From: an uncultured Planctomycetaceae bacterium
GTDB lineage: Bacteria; Planctomycetota; Planctomycetia; Pirellulales; Pirellulaceae
Reading direction: 5' to 3'
Assembly: GCA_903927685.1 (NCBI GenBank)
Contig: CAIYOB010001542.1
Coordinates: forward strand, 1-25,991
DNA: 25,991 nucleotides
A model generated the notes under the pieces. That model searched no databases. It saw nothing but the letters and a program-made list of their open reading frames with translations, and was not told the origin of the DNA. The position numbers and the translations under genes are program-made. Below, piece by piece: positions 25,101 to 25,991 of the stretch. Position 1 is the first letter of the stretch. The number at the start of each line of letters is the position of its first letter.

Positions 25101-25681
25101 TGAAAGAGGTCGAAGGCCGACTTGTGCAGCAGTTGCTCCGCCGACTCCGCTCCGAATAGCCGGAGGCAGGCGCGATTGACCAACGTGACGCGATCTTGCT
25201 GATTCACGAAGACGGCATCCGGCGAGTTCGTGAACAGGTTGCGATACCGGGTCTCGCTTTCCCGGAGCGTGGCTTCCGCCTTTTGCCGTTCGGAAATATC
25301 CTGGGCCGTGGCCACCCGATAGATCAGCTTGCCGCCCGCATCGCGCACGCTCACGACGTCCATCTGCACCGGGAACACCGAACCGTCGGCGCGGACCATG
25401 CGGGCTTCGTAACGCGTCTGCCCGCGGCGGTCAGCCTCGGCGATGCAACTTTGCACGTGCGGGTGATCCTGGGGGGCGTACAGGCTCAGGATCGGCGCAC
25501 CGCTGATGTCTGCGACGCTGCTGCCCAGCATCTTCGCCAGCGCCGGATTGCAGACCAGGACCAGGTTCGAGTCCGGCAAGCCCAGGGCGATTCCATGCGC
25601 GCAATGCGTAAACGCGTCCGCCCATTGACGCGGTGCAGCTTCCGGGGGTGGGTATGGCGATTGCGCAGCGTTCGGGTCCAT
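22130..25681 (-). CDS. Hybrid sensor histidine kinase (four PAS, HisKA, HATPase, two receivers)
   Basis: 1183 residues with no signal peptide or transmembrane segment, so a cytoplasmic sensor. Domain order: PAS1 ~20-134, PAS2 ~143-257 (each ending DISxRKxAE, the PAC signature), coiled coil ~256-312, PAS3 ~313-425 (NITERKRLEE), PAS4 ~433-553 (DISRRKEHEA), HisKA with His583 (MSHEIRTPLNAILGFADLL), HATPase with NLLGNAFKFTPHGG, DSGPGI and GGGTGLGL, REC1 with Asp876 (VVLMDLRMPVMDG), an alpha-helical linker (~955-1040) and Pro/Ala-rich hinge, then REC2 with Asp1114 (LILMDMQMPELDG). There is no Hpt domain, so phosphate transfer to the NarL-type regulator downstream would need a separate Hpt protein or direct transfer. 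PAS ligands (haem, flavin, small molecules) cannot be told. ATG 25681 is the first Met with coding character; no strong Shine-Dalgarno is visible. Confidence 0.96.
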   Translation of the reverse strand: MDPNAAQSPYPPPEAAPRQWADAFTHCAHGIALGLPDSNLVLVCNPALAKMLGSSVADISGAPILSLYAPQDHPHVQSCIAEADRRGQTRYEARMVRADGSVFPVQMDVVSVRDAGGKLIYRVATAQDISERQKAEATLRESETRYRNLFTNSPDAVFVNQQDRVTLVNRACLRLFGAESAEQLLHKSAFDLFHPDFHDVIRERIRRLRELGETVPPIEEKIIRLDGSVVDVEVVAVSFPLGGEYALHVILRDISQRKQAEEERRRHTAELSAALQQLQQEIADRGRAEQQLRELNEQLEQRVRERTAEVLDLYENAPCGYHSLDEHGLVLQMNDTELKWLGYAREEVVGRLRLADLMTPQGAARFNALFPQLVASRKPWTVEWEMRCRDGSSLAFLVNAEGLWDADGRFLRNRATVINITERKRLEESLQVNEERLRLLFESSRDAIVTCDANARCIDCNPAAVAMFGVPDKQTLLGQTPVDWSPEVQADGRPTQVAFVQDAAQLAQRGSLFFEWLSRRADGTPFPTEVSLSLAEYRGERIIQAVIRDISRRKEHEAQLERAKEAAEAADRAKSTFLANMSHEIRTPLNAILGFADLLLGELALAPEQRQHLTTIQRSGNHLLEIINDVLELARVESGRAQLNPGPFNLYGTLDDVQRMFSLRARELGLGFQVDLPGGLPPSVVGDETKLRQVIINLLGNAFKFTPHGGTVVLRVRATAEPQGTLRLDAEVEDSGPGIAPEDLSRLFEPYFQTQAGERVGGGTGLGLCISRGVARLMGGDVTARSQLGRGSTFRFHVPLPLGSGAAPARTLPPSPVLGLQPGTSCRVLVVDDHPDNRGLAAHLLAPLGFEVRLAEDGAQAVAVCADWLPQVVLMDLRMPVMDGFEAACRIRAAHGPAVKIIALSANVLAEEQQRARTAGADAFLAKPFRAADLLDQIQTLTGVGYRYGEPPADAAPAGEAALPSRDTLSRLPRPLVEQLRDAARAADYRRLLALVDQLQVLDASLAELLRRRVTDFDYAAVERALSPPEAASGPPPQAPAPAAAPVAAPVRCDETPAARLLLAEDAPDIQRLVHTLLTRAGFAVDVAGDGQQACRLALDSAARGQPYDLILMDMQMPELDGRQATARLRTEGWQGPIVALTGLAQADERRRCLDAGCSDLLVKPVSRRDLLQMVARYVPPRE

Positions 25682-25991
25682 TTCCAGTCGCGGCCGGACA
25701 GACTCCGGCGTCCAGTCGTTTTGTTACGCGTCGGCCGACGTCACGGGACTTGGCAACCGGCGGCCACCACCAGTGATGTGGAATTCGGCCCGCCCCGCAA
25801 TTGCCAATCTCTCCCCACGAGACAGCGATCTTCCATATCGGACCATACCCCGGAGACGGAAGCAAGGGTAGCAACGCTCACGAAATAACTTCCCCATTTC
25901 GGCGCAGTTCGTTTAACGCCGAGCCGGCAGGCGACGGCGGATCAGCCGGATGCGGCCACCCAGGCCGTCGCCTGCCGGCTTGGCGTTAAAC
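25682..25991. other. Upstream region of the hybrid kinase gene
   Basis: 310 bases to the window edge without a supported gene. The promoter of the kinase should be here; no clear boxes are seen. The last 81 bases are the inverted repeat listed separately. Confidence 0.4.
25911..25991. repeat. 28-bp near-perfect inverted repeat at window edge
   Basis: Arms 25911-25938 and 25964-25991 are reverse complements at 27 of 28 positions (arm starts GTTTAACGCC; the mismatch is at arm position 11), separated by 25 bases. The right arm ends exactly at the window edge, so the repeat may extend. The arms differ in sequence from the 7121-7216 element. It could be a dispersed REP-like unit or a terminator of a gene outside the window; no T-run is visible. 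Confidence 0.85.

Overview
High-GC chromosomal window whose gene families point to a planctomycete, probably Pirellulales-like. The markers are a DUF1559 prepilin-type protein paired with a small lipoprotein, a Tat-exported Gfo/Idh/MocA oxidoreductase, a Uma2 protein, many secreted carbohydrate-active proteins, and an inverted repeat that reads 'NPKRQR' when translated. That assignment is inference from family content; there is no rRNA, tRNA, phage, IS or CRISPR in the window.

Layout. 1-2151 (+): C-terminal end of an SF2 helicase-like protein, then a secreted C45/acyltransferase-like hydrolase. 2458-3818 (+): DUF1559 protein and lipoprotein. 4204-5712 (+): Tat-signal Gfo/Idh/MocA oxidoreductase. 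5861-6916 (-): selenophosphate synthetase selD, whose catalytic residue is encoded by an in-frame UGA followed by a bSECIS-like hairpin, so the annotated gene must be read through that UGA. 6917-7493: divergent spacer with a 24-bp inverted repeat enclosing four 12-bp tandem repeats. 7494-12780 (+): GH28-like beta-helix protein, a Uma2 nuclease-like protein and a 998-residue secreted glycoside-hydrolase-like protein. 13013-14592 (-): LOG-type phosphoribohydrolase and a D-2-hydroxyacid dehydrogenase. 14734-16428 (-): thyA followed by a dihydrofolate reductase fused to a CaMKII-association (hub) domain. 16539-20800 (+): glycosyltransferase, SGNH hydrolase with TPR insert, and a GH140-like protein, close enough to be one operon. 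20812-21330 (-): apparent remains of a beta-helix gene. 21361-25681 (-): multi-PAS hybrid histidine kinase and a NarL/FixJ response regulator. 25682-25991: spacer ending in a 28-bp inverted repeat.

How the genes fit together. Four functions stand out: selenium metabolism (selD, itself a selenoprotein), the thymidylate/folate cycle (thyA makes dihydrofolate, the DHFR part recycles it), export and breakdown of complex polysaccharides (GH28-like, GH140-like, the 998-residue protein, oxidoreductase, glycosyltransferase plus SGNH hydrolase), and a signalling pair. I see no defence island or clearly new multi-gene system. The most unusual items are the DHFR-hub fusion and the Sec-containing SelD with its hairpin. 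Long open frames antisense to several real genes are composition artefacts and were left out.
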